Shown here: positions 16,937 through 25,107 of the stretch, piece after piece | Layout of the letters: every line of letters starts with the position of its first letter | How positions within the stretch are numbered: position 1 is the first letter of the stretch | Source of the DNA: Caldithrix abyssi DSM 13497 | GTDB taxonomy: Bacteria; Electryoneota; AABM5-125-24; Hatepunaeales; Hatepunaeaceae | Direction of reading: 5' to 3' | Assembly (NCBI GenBank): GCA_945865405.1 | Contig: CAMBDS010000005.1 | Coordinates: 1-64,000, forward strand | DNA length: 64,000 nucleotides | Made by a program: the position numbers and the translations under genes | Notes under the pieces: model-generated | Database searches by the model: none | What the model saw: the letters and a program-made list of their open reading frames with translations, nothing else | Told to the model about the DNA's origin: nothing

Positions 16937-18280
16937 ATGGTCGATGAAAGCAGATTGAAGCAGTTGTCGGATGCGGCACTCGGGTTGACTAAAGGGTATG
17001 AAGCGGAGCTGATCTTCTCGATTGGCGAAAGCGCCCTGACCCGCTTCGGCAATAACGTCATCACTCAAAACGTGGCTCAAGGCAGCGCGGGAGTCTCGGT
17101 GCGGTTAATGAAAGCTGGCAGGATGGGCAAGGCTCACACCGGCAACCTGACCGAAAAAGGAATCGCATCCTGCATCGCCGCCGCTAAAGAGACGCTCGAA
17201 TTTGCGGCTCCTGATAAGGAACTGCTACCGCTCATTTCGGCGCAGACGTATCAGCAAAAAGAGAGCTACAACCCGGCAACGGTTGCGTTTTCGCCGGAAG
17301 AACGAGCGGACGGCGTGGTACGGGCTGTCAATCGCTTCAAAAGGGACGACTGCATCGGAGCGGGAATCTTCTCAAGCGGGGCCAGTGCGCTGGCGATTGC
17401 CAACTCCAACGGAGTCTGGGCATACCAGCAGAAGAGCGACTCATCGTTTTCCGTCACCGCAATAGACAAAGACTCGTCGGGCTGGGCTCAAGCGGCTGAC
17501 AAGGACGCTCTGGCAATCGACATCGACGGCATTGCCGAAACTGCGGCGCGAAAAGCCGTCGCGTCGCGCAACCCGCAAGTGGTCAAGCCGGGCGAGTGGA
17601 CGGTGATCCTCGAACCTGCCGCTGTCGCCGACGCGCTGATGTACCTGGCTTGGGTAGGCTTCAGTGGCAAACCGCTGGTCGAGGGACGCAGTCCGTTTTC
17701 AGGAAAGACGGGGCAAAAGGTTGTCGGGGAGAACATCACCATCGTCGATGACGCTTTCCACCCGATGACGCCGGGCCAGCCGTTCGACTATGAAGGTATG
17801 CCACGCAAGAGGGTGAGCTTGATCGAAAAGGGAGTCTTCGTCGGAGGAGTTCATGACCGGGCGACGGGAGCCAAGGCGGGCGTGGCTTCGACGGGACACG
17901 CGATGCCTCAGCCAGACGCCGGGGGGCCTGTGCCGGTCAATCTGATTATCTCTGGCGGTGACAAGACGTTGGAGGAGATGATCGCATCGACGGAAAAAGG
18001 GCTACTGGTGACGAGACTGCACTACACAAACATCCTCGACCCGATGAAGATGACGATCACGGGGATGACGCGCGACGGGCTGTTCCTGATCGAAAAGGGG
18101 CGGGTTGTGCGGGGGGTGAAGAACATGCGCTTCACCGAGTCGATCCTGACGATGCTGGCTAACGTCGAGATGCTGACCAGTAGCCTCTACAAGACCGAGA
18201 CGTTCTGGGGCGGCGGGGGGACGGTGACTCCGGCGATGAAGGTGAATAAGTTTCATTTCACGAGCGCGACGGAGAATTAA
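16937..18280 (+). CDS. TldD/PmbA-family metalloprotease-like protein
   Basis: 447 residues. The family includes TldE/PmbA and TldD, which process peptides such as microcin B17 and CcdA. The fold is recognisable from AELIFSIGESALTRFGNN at the N-terminus, GVSVRLMKAGRMGKAHTGN, and the C-terminal TRLHYTNILDPMKMTITGMTRDG, GGHAMPQPDAG-like and NMRFTESILTML segments. I see no HExxxH zinc motif, which points to the TldE (PmbA) rather than TldD subunit. AAGGAA lies 6 nt before ATG 16937. No partner subunit is adjacent. Confidence 0.85.
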   Translation: MVDESRLKQLSDAALGLTKGYEAELIFSIGESALTRFGNNVITQNVAQGSAGVSVRLMKAGRMGKAHTGNLTEKGIASCIAAAKETLEFAAPDKELLPLISAQTYQQKESYNPATVAFSPEERADGVVRAVNRFKRDDCIGAGIFSSGASALAIANSNGVWAYQQKSDSSFSVTAIDKDSSGWAQAADKDALAIDIDGIAETAARKAVASRNPQVVKPGEWTVILEPAAVADALMYLAWVGFSGKPLVEGRSPFSGKTGQKVVGENITIVDDAFHPMTPGQPFDYEGMPRKRVSLIEKGVFVGGVHDRATGAKAGVASTGHAMPQPDAGGPVPVNLIISGGDKTLEEMIASTEKGLLVTRLHYTNILDPMKMTITGMTRDGLFLIEKGRVVRGVKNMRFTESILTMLANVEMLTSSLYKTETFWGGGGTVTPAMKVNKFHFTSATEN

Positions 18281-18298
18281 ATGACATCGCACCTTTGA
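18281..18298 (+). CDS. Possible 5-codon leader overlapping hemW
   Basis: ATG 18281 immediately follows the stop of the preceding gene and is 6 nt after GGAG (18271-18274). It reads MTSHL and stops at TGA 18296-18298, which overlaps the hemW TTG as TTGA. It may be a coupling minicistron, or the remnant of the original hemW start after a one-base change. Confidence 0.3.
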   Translation: MTSHL

Positions 18299-19461
18299 CC
18301 TCATTCTCGCTATACATTCACTACCCGTTCTGCATCAAGCGCTGCCCGTACTGCGGGTTTGCGACAGCAGTCGAAAAGGAAGACCTCGCGATCCGATACC
18401 GCGAGGTCTTGTTGCTTGAACTGAAGAGGCGAGCTGAAGAACCACCTTGGCGGGGCGGGACTGTCAGGACGATCTACTTTGGCGGAGGCACGCCATCGCT
18501 GATGCCGCCGGAATATGTCGGGGAAGTGATTGATTTGGTGGGGAGATTGTGGAAAATCGAGGATAAGGACACCCCCCCTTTGTCCCCCCCGCAAGCGGTG
18601 GGGAGATGGGACATTGAGATTACCCTCGAAGCGAACCCGGAAACGCGGGACATCAAGGCGTTCAGAGGCTTCCGCGAAGCAGGCGTCAACCGCCTCTCGA
18701 TGGGGGTGCAGTCGTTCGACCCGGAGGAACTGAAGCTATTAGGCAGAGCGCATTCGGCGGGAGGAGTCGGCGAGGCGGTCGCTATCGCTCGCGAGGCGGG
18801 TTTCGACAACCTTAGCCTCGACCTGATCTACGGCGTGCCGGGGCAGACAGTTGAGTCGTTTCGTCGCTCCGTAGAGTTCGCATTGGGGCTTGGTATCGAG
18901 CACCTTTCGACCTACACCCTCTCCATCGAAGAAGGAACTCCCTTTGCCCGTTCGGTGAAGGAGAAGCGTCTCCCTTACCCCGACCCAGACCTTATGGCTG
19001 ACCAATACGACGTATTGATCGATTTAACACGGCAAGCAGGCCTCGACCACTACGAGCTGACAAACTACGGCAAGCCGGGGCTTACCTCGCGCCACAACAG
19101 CGCATACTGGCAGAGAACGCCTTATCTCGGCGTAGGGTGTGGTGCTCACTCGTTCGACGGGACGACGCGCTTCTGGAACCGACGCGATACCCGCCAGCAC
19201 ATCAGCGCCGTTCACTCCGGCAATGACCCCCGCGAAGGCGAGGAGTCGCTCACTCAGGCTGATGTCAGGCAGGAAGAGCTTTACCTTGAACTTAGGCAAT
19301 CTCGCGGTCTCGAGGCTGGTGAAGTTGAACGGCTCTGCAAGCCAGAGGTTGTGGAGGAATTGCTTGCCTCAGGCTTCCTCGTTTGGGACGATTCACGCCT
19401 CCGAGTCGATGAACGGAAGTGGCTGATGTTGGATGAGATTGTGCTGCGTCTTCTGAAATGA
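18295..19461 (+). CDS. hemW: Radical SAM heme chaperone HemW-like protein carrying a repeat-encoded insert
   Basis: 388 residues. Radical SAM protein related to coproporphyrinogen dehydrogenase; HemW is thought to deliver heme. The cluster motif is C13-x3-C17-x2-C20 (CIKRCPYC), followed by TIYFGGGTPSLM, LEANPET, GVQSFDPEELKLLGR and LDLIYGVPGQT. Between the helix ending GRLWKIED and the strand IEITLEANP lies a segment of about 15 residues (DTPPLSPPQAVGRWD) encoded by a family A repeat (18565-18608). The start is TTG 18295 with no Shine-Dalgarno of its own. The HemN-type alternative is less likely, as HemN is longer. Confidence 0.88.
   Translation: MTSFSLYIHYPFCIKRCPYCGFATAVEKEDLAIRYREVLLLELKRRAEEPPWRGGTVRTIYFGGGTPSLMPPEYVGEVIDLVGRLWKIEDKDTPPLSPPQAVGRWDIEITLEANPETRDIKAFRGFREAGVNRLSMGVQSFDPEELKLLGRAHSAGGVGEAVAIAREAGFDNLSLDLIYGVPGQTVESFRRSVEFALGLGIEHLSTYTLSIEEGTPFARSVKEKRLPYPDPDLMADQYDVLIDLTRQAGLDHYELTNYGKPGLTSRHNSAYWQRTPYLGVGCGAHSFDGTTRFWNRRDTRQHISAVHSGNDPREGEESLTQADVRQEELYLELRQSRGLEAGEVERLCKPEVVEELLASGFLVWDDSRLRVDERKWLMLDEIVLRLLK
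18565..18608 (+). repeat. Family A repeat copy 5, inside hemW
   Basis: 44 nt, identical at 43 positions to the intergenic copy 16645-16688 only 1.9 kb upstream. The reading frame stays open through it, and it adds a proline-rich loop to the protein. Confidence 0.9.
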
Positions 19462-20010
19462 CTAATTTACACTTATCAATTCGTTAGCCAATGTCTCCAT
19501 CTCAACAACCTCACCCAACTCCAGTCGCCTGATCTCTTCCAAGTTAAACTTGTCGCTCATCGAAATATAGGCAACTTGCGGCAATTGCTGGCTTGCCATA
19601 GGGTAGAGAATATTATCCTCTTTGTAGATGTGATTCCTGAGTAATTCGGCATACCCACAAATCGCATTTACCACCGCCTGTCGTTCCGGAGCAGTCAATT
19701 CACGCTGCTCCAACGATGCTTCATGCAGGAATTTGACGTATTTACGGCCTTCGACATGTTCGTGAAGCATCATCGCAACCGGTCCTATCTGCTTCGAAAA
19801 ACCGTGTTCCACCATCGCTTCAAACAGGATATCTTCCTCTTTGGCATGATGGTATTTGTCTGCGTATTGCTGAATGAACCTGACGTAGTTGCCAAGTTTT
19901 TTGTTGTCGCAAGACTCGTTTTTCCTGATTACTTCAGCGAAACTGGTAAACGAGTTCAATACCGCAAGAATGGTGCGATGTTCTTCCACAAGTTTTTTGA
20001 TCGGGTCCAT
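19462..20010 (-). CDS. Hemerythrin-domain protein
   Basis: 182 residues. A four-helix HHE domain binding a di-iron centre, with the expected His/Glu ligands in EEHRTIL, KYHHAKEEDILF, MLHEHVEGRKYV and LLRNHIYKEDNILYP. It probably binds O2 or NO or senses iron/redox state. The start is ATG 20010, directly after a strong AGGAAGGA; the longer frame to 20058 lacks a ribosome-binding site. Last gene of a minus-strand group with the Ric-like gene and a polyferredoxin. It ends one base after hemW, tail to tail. Confidence 0.9.
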   Translation of the reverse strand: MDPIKKLVEEHRTILAVLNSFTSFAEVIRKNESCDNKKLGNYVRFIQQYADKYHHAKEEDILFEAMVEHGFSKQIGPVAMMLHEHVEGRKYVKFLHEASLEQRELTAPERQAVVNAICGYAELLRNHIYKEDNILYPMASQQLPQVAYISMSDKFNLEEIRRLELGEVVEMETLANELISVN

Positions 20011-20073
20011 GTAATTCCTTCCTGAATTGTTATCGGTCTGATTTGTAAGATTTGACATGTTTTGTTAGGACGA

Positions 20074-20784
20074 TTAAACTGCCTCTTTCATCGCCTTGGG
20101 AAAAAGAAGATTGTTCTCCTTGTGTACGTGCAGGTGCGTATCCTGCTCGAGCGTCATCAAGCCATGCAACGCCACGCGATAGGTCTCGCAGCCATCAGCA
20201 GGCATGTGGTAGCCGTCAGTCAGGCTTGAGAGCCTTGCCAGCATTGCACCAACGACGATATGCTCCTCCTCCATCTTTTGGATGTTACCCCGGGCAGTAT
20301 CGGTCAGCATCGTAAAATCCCCGCCCGAATTGAGAAGCCGTAAGGTGGGGAAGACAGACTCTTCCTCTTCCTTCAGATGCGTTTCCAGTTCCGCTCGCAA
20401 TCTGGCGAAAACAGTTTTGACCTCGTGAAGTGCCGGGTGATTGTCTCCGTGTGCAGAAGCAATTTTTTCGGTAAGATATGTGAGACGAGGGAGCTCCAAT
20501 TTCAGGTAATTGTGGTGCGTTGAAATGATTTCATCGATCAGCTTGTTGACCGGAAGAGCCTGCCAGTCAACTTCGACTGTTTTGTTCTCTGCCTCGTCCG
20601 ATTTGATCAATTCAGAAATAACTTTCACCGAATCGATCCCTTTCTCTGAGCAAGATTCAGCAAGGCTTTTCCCACCACCGCAACAGTAATCAAGGCCGTA
20701 CCATTCGAAGACTCGCGCCCGCCCAATCTGATGTGAAACGAGGTTGCCGAGTGTCTGGTTAGTTTCGATCTTAGAGTGAACCAT
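20074..20784 (-). CDS. ric: Iron-sulfur cluster repair di-iron protein (Ric/YtfE/ScdA)
   Basis: 236 residues. The N-terminal ScdA domain has the cysteine motif GLDYCCGGGKSLAE (about 31-44), and the C-terminal di-iron hemerythrin-like domain has EIISTHHNYLKLELP, LETHLKEEEESVFP, EEEHIVVGAML and EQDTHLHVHKENNLLFP. Family members repair iron-sulfur clusters damaged by NO or peroxide. AAGGA lies 7 nt before ATG 20784. With the neighbouring hemerythrin it forms a stress module. Confidence 0.93.
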   Translation of the reverse strand: MVHSKIETNQTLGNLVSHQIGRARVFEWYGLDYCCGGGKSLAESCSEKGIDSVKVISELIKSDEAENKTVEVDWQALPVNKLIDEIISTHHNYLKLELPRLTYLTEKIASAHGDNHPALHEVKTVFARLRAELETHLKEEEESVFPTLRLLNSGGDFTMLTDTARGNIQKMEEEHIVVGAMLARLSSLTDGYHMPADGCETYRVALHGLMTLEQDTHLHVHKENNLLFPKAMKEAV

Positions 20785-20867
20785 TAGAAATTCCTTTATT
20801 ATTATGTTATCAACTATCTATTAATTGATTCTTGAGGGAGTCTGACTTACTCTCAATCTATGAAGCA

Positions 20868-21941
20868 CTATCGACCGGGATGGCCATATTCTTCCCCGTC
20901 CCTGTTTTGGATATGATACCGATAATCGTCGTCGGTCAAGCCGCTACTCCATACCCCACCAACCCGTGCCGCTGAATAGCCAATCACGAAAAACAAGACT
21001 ATCAACACTGCAAGCCTTTTCGCATTGAAAGATCGCTCAGGGATACCGATCAGCAGTGCTCCCTTGACCGGACAACTGGTGACGCAATCGGCACAACCGA
21101 TGCACTCCGGGCTGATGATCTCAAGCTTGGTCATAACGGGTAAGCGCGCCGGGCAGACCTTGTCGCATAATCCACAGTCGATGCAGGAGATCGGATCGCG
21201 CCGGACTTTGAAAGGAGAAATCCAACTGAAGAGCCCCAGCAATGCCCCATAAGGACAGAGATAACGGCACCAAAAGCCTTGAATAAAGATTGACAGTCCC
21301 GCTAATGCTGCCAAAATGATCCCACCGACCTTGCCGATGTTGACGAAGAAGAGCATCATTTTGATGTCAGCGATTTTGTTATAAGGGCTTTCGATGAAGG
21401 AATGGAGGGCTGTCGGCGTCATCGAAAAGATTGCCCAGACGAAGAAGCCGAGCAGCAGGTACTTGATTGACCGGAGTGGATTATCGATAATCCCGGAAGG
21501 TCTGAAGTTTCGCCCGAATATTAACTGGCCGACTCTGGCAAGATTTTCCGAGATGAAACCAACCGGACATATCCAGCCGCAGAATGCTTTCCGCAAGAGA
21601 ATTGACATGCCGAGAAACGTCAGGAAAAGTATCGTAGCTGCTGGATGAACGATATTGAGCGAACCTTGGTAAAACCAATCAATTGCTCCCATCAGTCCGC
21701 TGATCGGCAGGTATCCCTCGACTCCGGGAGGGCGGTAAGAGAGGTCGCCAGTAGTGGTCGTTACTGCCGCCGAATAAAAGCGCCAGAATTGCCAACCCAT
21801 GAAGAGCGACGAAAGCAGGAAGCCCGTTTGTACGGCAAGACGCCAACCCGACGTCCAACTCGATGTCCTGACGCGAAGTGAAAAGGTCTTCCTGATCCAT
21901 TTAAATGGTGTACTTTTTTTATGGTTAACGGAATTGTTCAT
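20868..21941 (-). CDS. NapH/MauN-type membrane polyferredoxin
   Basis: 357 residues from ATG 21941. Several membrane segments enclose two CxxxCP motifs (CGWICPVG and CRYLCPYG), typical of the NapH/NosR/CcoG family, followed by two [4Fe-4S] ferredoxin clusters (CIDCGLCDKVCPA and CIGCADCVTSCPV). It probably passes electrons across or along the membrane to a reductase that is not in the window. The longer frame from 22058 would begin in the T-rich tail of the terminator for the upstream regulator, so it is rejected. Shared orientation with ric and the hemerythrin gene suggests a common role. Confidence 0.85.
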   Translation of the reverse strand: MNNSVNHKKSTPFKWIRKTFSLRVRTSSWTSGWRLAVQTGFLLSSLFMGWQFWRFYSAAVTTTTGDLSYRPPGVEGYLPISGLMGAIDWFYQGSLNIVHPAATILFLTFLGMSILLRKAFCGWICPVGFISENLARVGQLIFGRNFRPSGIIDNPLRSIKYLLLGFFVWAIFSMTPTALHSFIESPYNKIADIKMMLFFVNIGKVGGIILAALAGLSIFIQGFWCRYLCPYGALLGLFSWISPFKVRRDPISCIDCGLCDKVCPARLPVMTKLEIISPECIGCADCVTSCPVKGALLIGIPERSFNAKRLAVLIVLFFVIGYSAARVGGVWSSGLTDDDYRYHIQNRDGEEYGHPGR

Positions 21942-22069
21942 TTTTGTCTCTAATATTTGATAGGTCACCGAATTGATCCTCATTCGATTACCTACCATAA
22001 GATAGATATTGCAGGGAGTAATTGATTTAACATTGGGTAAATTGGGAGATAGTGACATAAAATAGAAAT

Positions 22070-22089
22070 CCCAACCTTATAGGGTCGGG
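22070..22089 (-). terminator. Terminator hairpin after the Crp/Fnr gene
   Basis: Read on the minus strand: CCCGACC-CTATAA-GGTTGGG (seven pairs, one G-U), then ATTTCTATTTTAT. It sits about 40 nt after the regulator stop and separates it from the polyferredoxin group. Confidence 0.7.
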
Positions 22090-22127
22090 AGATCTAATCA
22101 AGTCTATTTATTTGAATCGCATAAATC

Positions 22128-22832
22128 TTACTCTAACGGCGGCAAAGTCATTCTTCTAAGAGAGGCGATGTTCTTTAGTATTATTGTCTTGCCAACAACT
22201 TCGATCAAGTCCTCATCCTGCATCTTCCGAAAAATTCTTGAAAGCGATGGCAATTGCATATTCAGCAACCTCGCCAATTCGCCTTTCTTCACTGGTAGCG
22301 TGACTTTGGGAGAAGATAGCGAAATGCCCGGCTTGGATTTCTCGTGCAGATCGATCAGGTAGCGCGAGAGGCGTGCGGCGGCGTCGCTTGTTGTAAGCTC
22401 TTCGATCCTACCAACCAGTCGCCTAAGCCAGAGCGACATATTACCAATAAACCAGCGGGCAAATTTGCCATTGCGTTCGATCAATTCAAATGCGGCTGCC
22501 TTCGAGAGGAAAAGCAACTCCGAATCTTCCGCCGCTTCGGCCGTCGCCGGATACTTGCCCATAAAGATTGCCGCCTCAGCTATTAGTGTCGGCGCTTCAG
22601 CAATATGCAGGATCGTCTCGCGACCATCACGAGTAAGCCGCAACAGTTTTACTCGCCCTTTGAGGATCAGAAAAATGCCGGAGGCGGGATCACCTTCCTG
22701 AAAAAACCTCCCCCCTGTGCTCCGCTTCTTCAAGTCACAAGCTTCGACGAACGACCGCATCCCCTGCTCGCCAAAGATAGCCCCTATACCACTACCAATT
22801 AGAAATTGAAGCTGATCCTCTTTTATTCGCAT
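22128..22832 (-). CDS. Crp/Fnr-family transcription regulator
   Basis: 234 residues. N-terminal cyclic-nucleotide-binding-like barrel (FFQEGDPASGIFLILKGRVKLLR, DGRETILHIAEAP) and C-terminal winged helix with recognition helix KKGELARLLNMQLPSLSRIFRKM. There is no N-terminal Cys cluster, so it is not a classical Fe-S FNR; a heme/NO-sensing DNR-like or other effector type is possible. Its ATG overlaps the stop of the upstream transglycosylase by one base. Next to NO/O2-linked genes, it is the likely regulator of that group. Confidence 0.88.
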   Translation of the reverse strand: MRIKEDQLQFLIGSGIGAIFGEQGMRSFVEACDLKKRSTGGRFFQEGDPASGIFLILKGRVKLLRLTRDGRETILHIAEAPTLIAEAAIFMGKYPATAEAAEDSELLFLSKAAAFELIERNGKFARWFIGNMSLWLRRLVGRIEELTTSDAAARLSRYLIDLHEKSKPGISLSSPKVTLPVKKGELARLLNMQLPSLSRIFRKMQDEDLIEVVGKTIILKNIASLRRMTLPPLE

Positions 22833-24985
22833 CAGTCGGGAATACGCAACTTTTCACCAGGTCTAATGACCGAATTTTTACTCAGACCGTTTGCACGTAA
22901 AAGTTCGGATTCGCGCTTTCCGTACTTTCTGGCAATTTTCCCGATCGTATCGCCACGCTTCACAACATGAGTATCCCTGACAGACGCCGACGCCATTTGC
23001 ACCTCGTCGCCGCCACTACCGCGCAATTTCAACTTCATACCGACAAATAACTTGCGAGGATCGTCGATATCGTTGATGCGCATCAGGTCTTTGGTGTAAA
23101 CATGATACTTGGTCGCAATTTCGGAGAGGACTTCACCTTTCTTGACGACATGGTAGGTCGGGGACTCCTGCGCTTGGGGGGGAGCCTCGTCGGATGCGGT
23201 AGCAGTCGAAGACTTGCCAGCCTGGATGATGAGCTTCTGCCCGGCAAAGATCTTATTGGATTTGTAAAGCCGGTTGTTGGCTTTGATGGCACTGACGGTC
23301 GTTCCAAACTTTGACGCAATCGCCGAGAGGTTGTCACCCCTCTTCACCTTGTAGGTAACTTGCTTCCCAAGCGATCCCGACTCGGCCGCCACTTTGTACT
23401 CGGAGGCGGTTTCTTTGTAGTGCGAAGGCGCGACCGGAAGGATGATCTCCTGACCGATCAAAAGAGTGTTGTTTTTTCGGATCCGGTTCTCTTTGACCGC
23501 AAGGATCTCACTGACTGTTGTGCCGTATTTCTTGGCAATCGCGGCGAGGGTCTCGCCCTTGCGCACCGTGTGAATCGACTGGGCGATGCGCCTCTGATCT
23601 TCGGGGATTGCGGCATAAGCGACCTTGAAACTATCGGCAGTCCCGTCCGGGAGGATCAGCCAGAGGTCTTCATCGGGCGGGGTTGACCAACGGAGGCACC
23701 ACGGGTTGAGCGCCTTCAATGTCTGGTAATCGCTTCCGACCAGACTGGCGGCAAGCTTCAGATCGACAGACTCGGTCACCCATACCGAATCGACCGGATC
23801 CGACAGGCGGTAGTTGATAGGCTCGAAGCCGTACTCAGTCGGGTTTTGAGCCATGATCGCGGCGGCGATGTAGGTTGGAACGTAATTTCTGGTCTCGTGA
23901 GGTAGCTTGCTCATTTTCCAGAAATCTCTCTGCCCGGTTTTCCTAATCTGTCGGGCGACGTTTCCTTCACCGCAGTTGTAGGAGGCCATGGCGAGATCCC
24001 AGTCACCAAACTGGAGGTAAAGCTTTCTAAAATATTGACATGCGGCGCGGGTTGCTTTTTCGGGATCGCGTCGCTCGTCGTACCACCAGTTGATTTTCAG
24101 ACCGAAAATCCTGCCGGTCGATTGAATGAACTGCCAAGGGCCTGCCGCGTTAGCGGAGGAATAGGCGGTATAATTGAAGCCCGACTCAATCATCGCGATA
24201 TAGACAAGCTCATCGGGAATCCCCTCCTCACGCAGGATCTTCGTCATGAACGGGATGTTGTACTCAGCACGCTTCAACCAGCGCCCGAAGACCTTCCGGC
24301 CTTTTCCTTGAAAAAACTTCATCGCATTTTCGACCTGACGGTTACGTTCCAGCTCGACCCCCGGCAACTTCCTGACCGAGCTAATAGCCTCGGCGAGTGC
24401 CGTCGTATCGACTTCCCCGCGCTCGATCTGGACAATTTCGTCCAGAGTCGGCAAAGTGTCGCCCTCAGCCTCTTCGATACCGGCGATGATCGCTTCGGGG
24501 GGGGAATCGGCAGGGAGTACGGGCGAGCGGGCGACGTAATCGTCGTAAAAATGATCGACATCACTCGCCAGATCGCGGTAAAACTCGGCTGTCGAGTCGT
24601 CCAAGGCATCTGCATCGACCATCGAAACGATCATTCGCGCCAAAGTGAAGCTGTATCCGGCGGTGGCAAACTGGTCGGATTCGAGATAGTAGCGTGCGGT
24701 TTCGAGCAGGCGGGCGGCGATCTCAAGCTTCGAATTTATCGTTGTATCAAGCAACTCCTCTTCGAATACGAGAGATCTCAGAAGCAGGTCACTGTTTGAC
24801 GGGTGCGGCGACTGAGTCGAATCGACGGCGACTTCGAGCGTATCCTCTGAAATTTCAAGGGTATCGACCGGTGCAAACTCGGCATAGGCAAGGATTGGGC
24901 AAACTGATAAGCCTGCCGCAACGGAGAGGAGCAGTGCGCGAATGAATTTCAAAGGGCTATTTATTCCGGTTTGAATTGCCTTCAT
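22832..24985 (-). CDS. Membrane-bound lytic murein transglycosylase with four LysM domains (MltD-like)
   Basis: About 717 residues. Signal sequence (residues about 10-35), a helical region, then a transglycosylase domain with the catalytic Glu in IAMIESGFNYTAYSSANAAG, followed by GPWQFIQSTGRIFGL and MASYNCGEGNVARQI. The C-terminal third holds four LysM repeats starting HTVRKGETL, YKVKRGDNL, YHVVKKGEV and HVVKRGDTI, which bind peptidoglycan. ATG 24985 follows TTGGAG closely; a further ATG at 25030 is possible. The stop overlaps the Crp/Fnr start. Confidence 0.92.
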   Translation of the reverse strand: MKAIQTGINSPLKFIRALLLSVAAGLSVCPILAYAEFAPVDTLEISEDTLEVAVDSTQSPHPSNSDLLLRSLVFEEELLDTTINSKLEIAARLLETARYYLESDQFATAGYSFTLARMIVSMVDADALDDSTAEFYRDLASDVDHFYDDYVARSPVLPADSPPEAIIAGIEEAEGDTLPTLDEIVQIERGEVDTTALAEAISSVRKLPGVELERNRQVENAMKFFQGKGRKVFGRWLKRAEYNIPFMTKILREEGIPDELVYIAMIESGFNYTAYSSANAAGPWQFIQSTGRIFGLKINWWYDERRDPEKATRAACQYFRKLYLQFGDWDLAMASYNCGEGNVARQIRKTGQRDFWKMSKLPHETRNYVPTYIAAAIMAQNPTEYGFEPINYRLSDPVDSVWVTESVDLKLAASLVGSDYQTLKALNPWCLRWSTPPDEDLWLILPDGTADSFKVAYAAIPEDQRRIAQSIHTVRKGETLAAIAKKYGTTVSEILAVKENRIRKNNTLLIGQEIILPVAPSHYKETASEYKVAAESGSLGKQVTYKVKRGDNLSAIASKFGTTVSAIKANNRLYKSNKIFAGQKLIIQAGKSSTATASDEAPPQAQESPTYHVVKKGEVLSEIATKYHVYTKDLMRINDIDDPRKLFVGMKLKLRGSGGDEVQMASASVRDTHVVKRGDTIGKIARKYGKRESELLRANGLSKNSVIRPGEKLRIPD

Positions 24986-25107
24986 GACTCCAAATCGATT
25001 TAACAGAATGGTTTCAATAAGATAAAGCATTGAGGCGAAAGAAGCAAAGAAATGAGACAGGGATTGAAAATAATTACTGTTCAGTTTTCCAAAAGTTGGG
25101 AAATGTT

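Noticed and set aside
21942-22058. Longer N-terminus of the polyferredoxin from ATG 22058
   Set aside because: That ATG lies in the T-rich tail of the regulator's terminator and adds a non-conserved stretch; ATG 21941 gives a normal family N-terminus.
21940-22060. FNR/DNR-type operator upstream of the polyferredoxin
   Set aside because: Half-sites such as TTGAT near 21975 and 22022 exist, but none pairs into a convincing TTGAT-N4-ATCAA.
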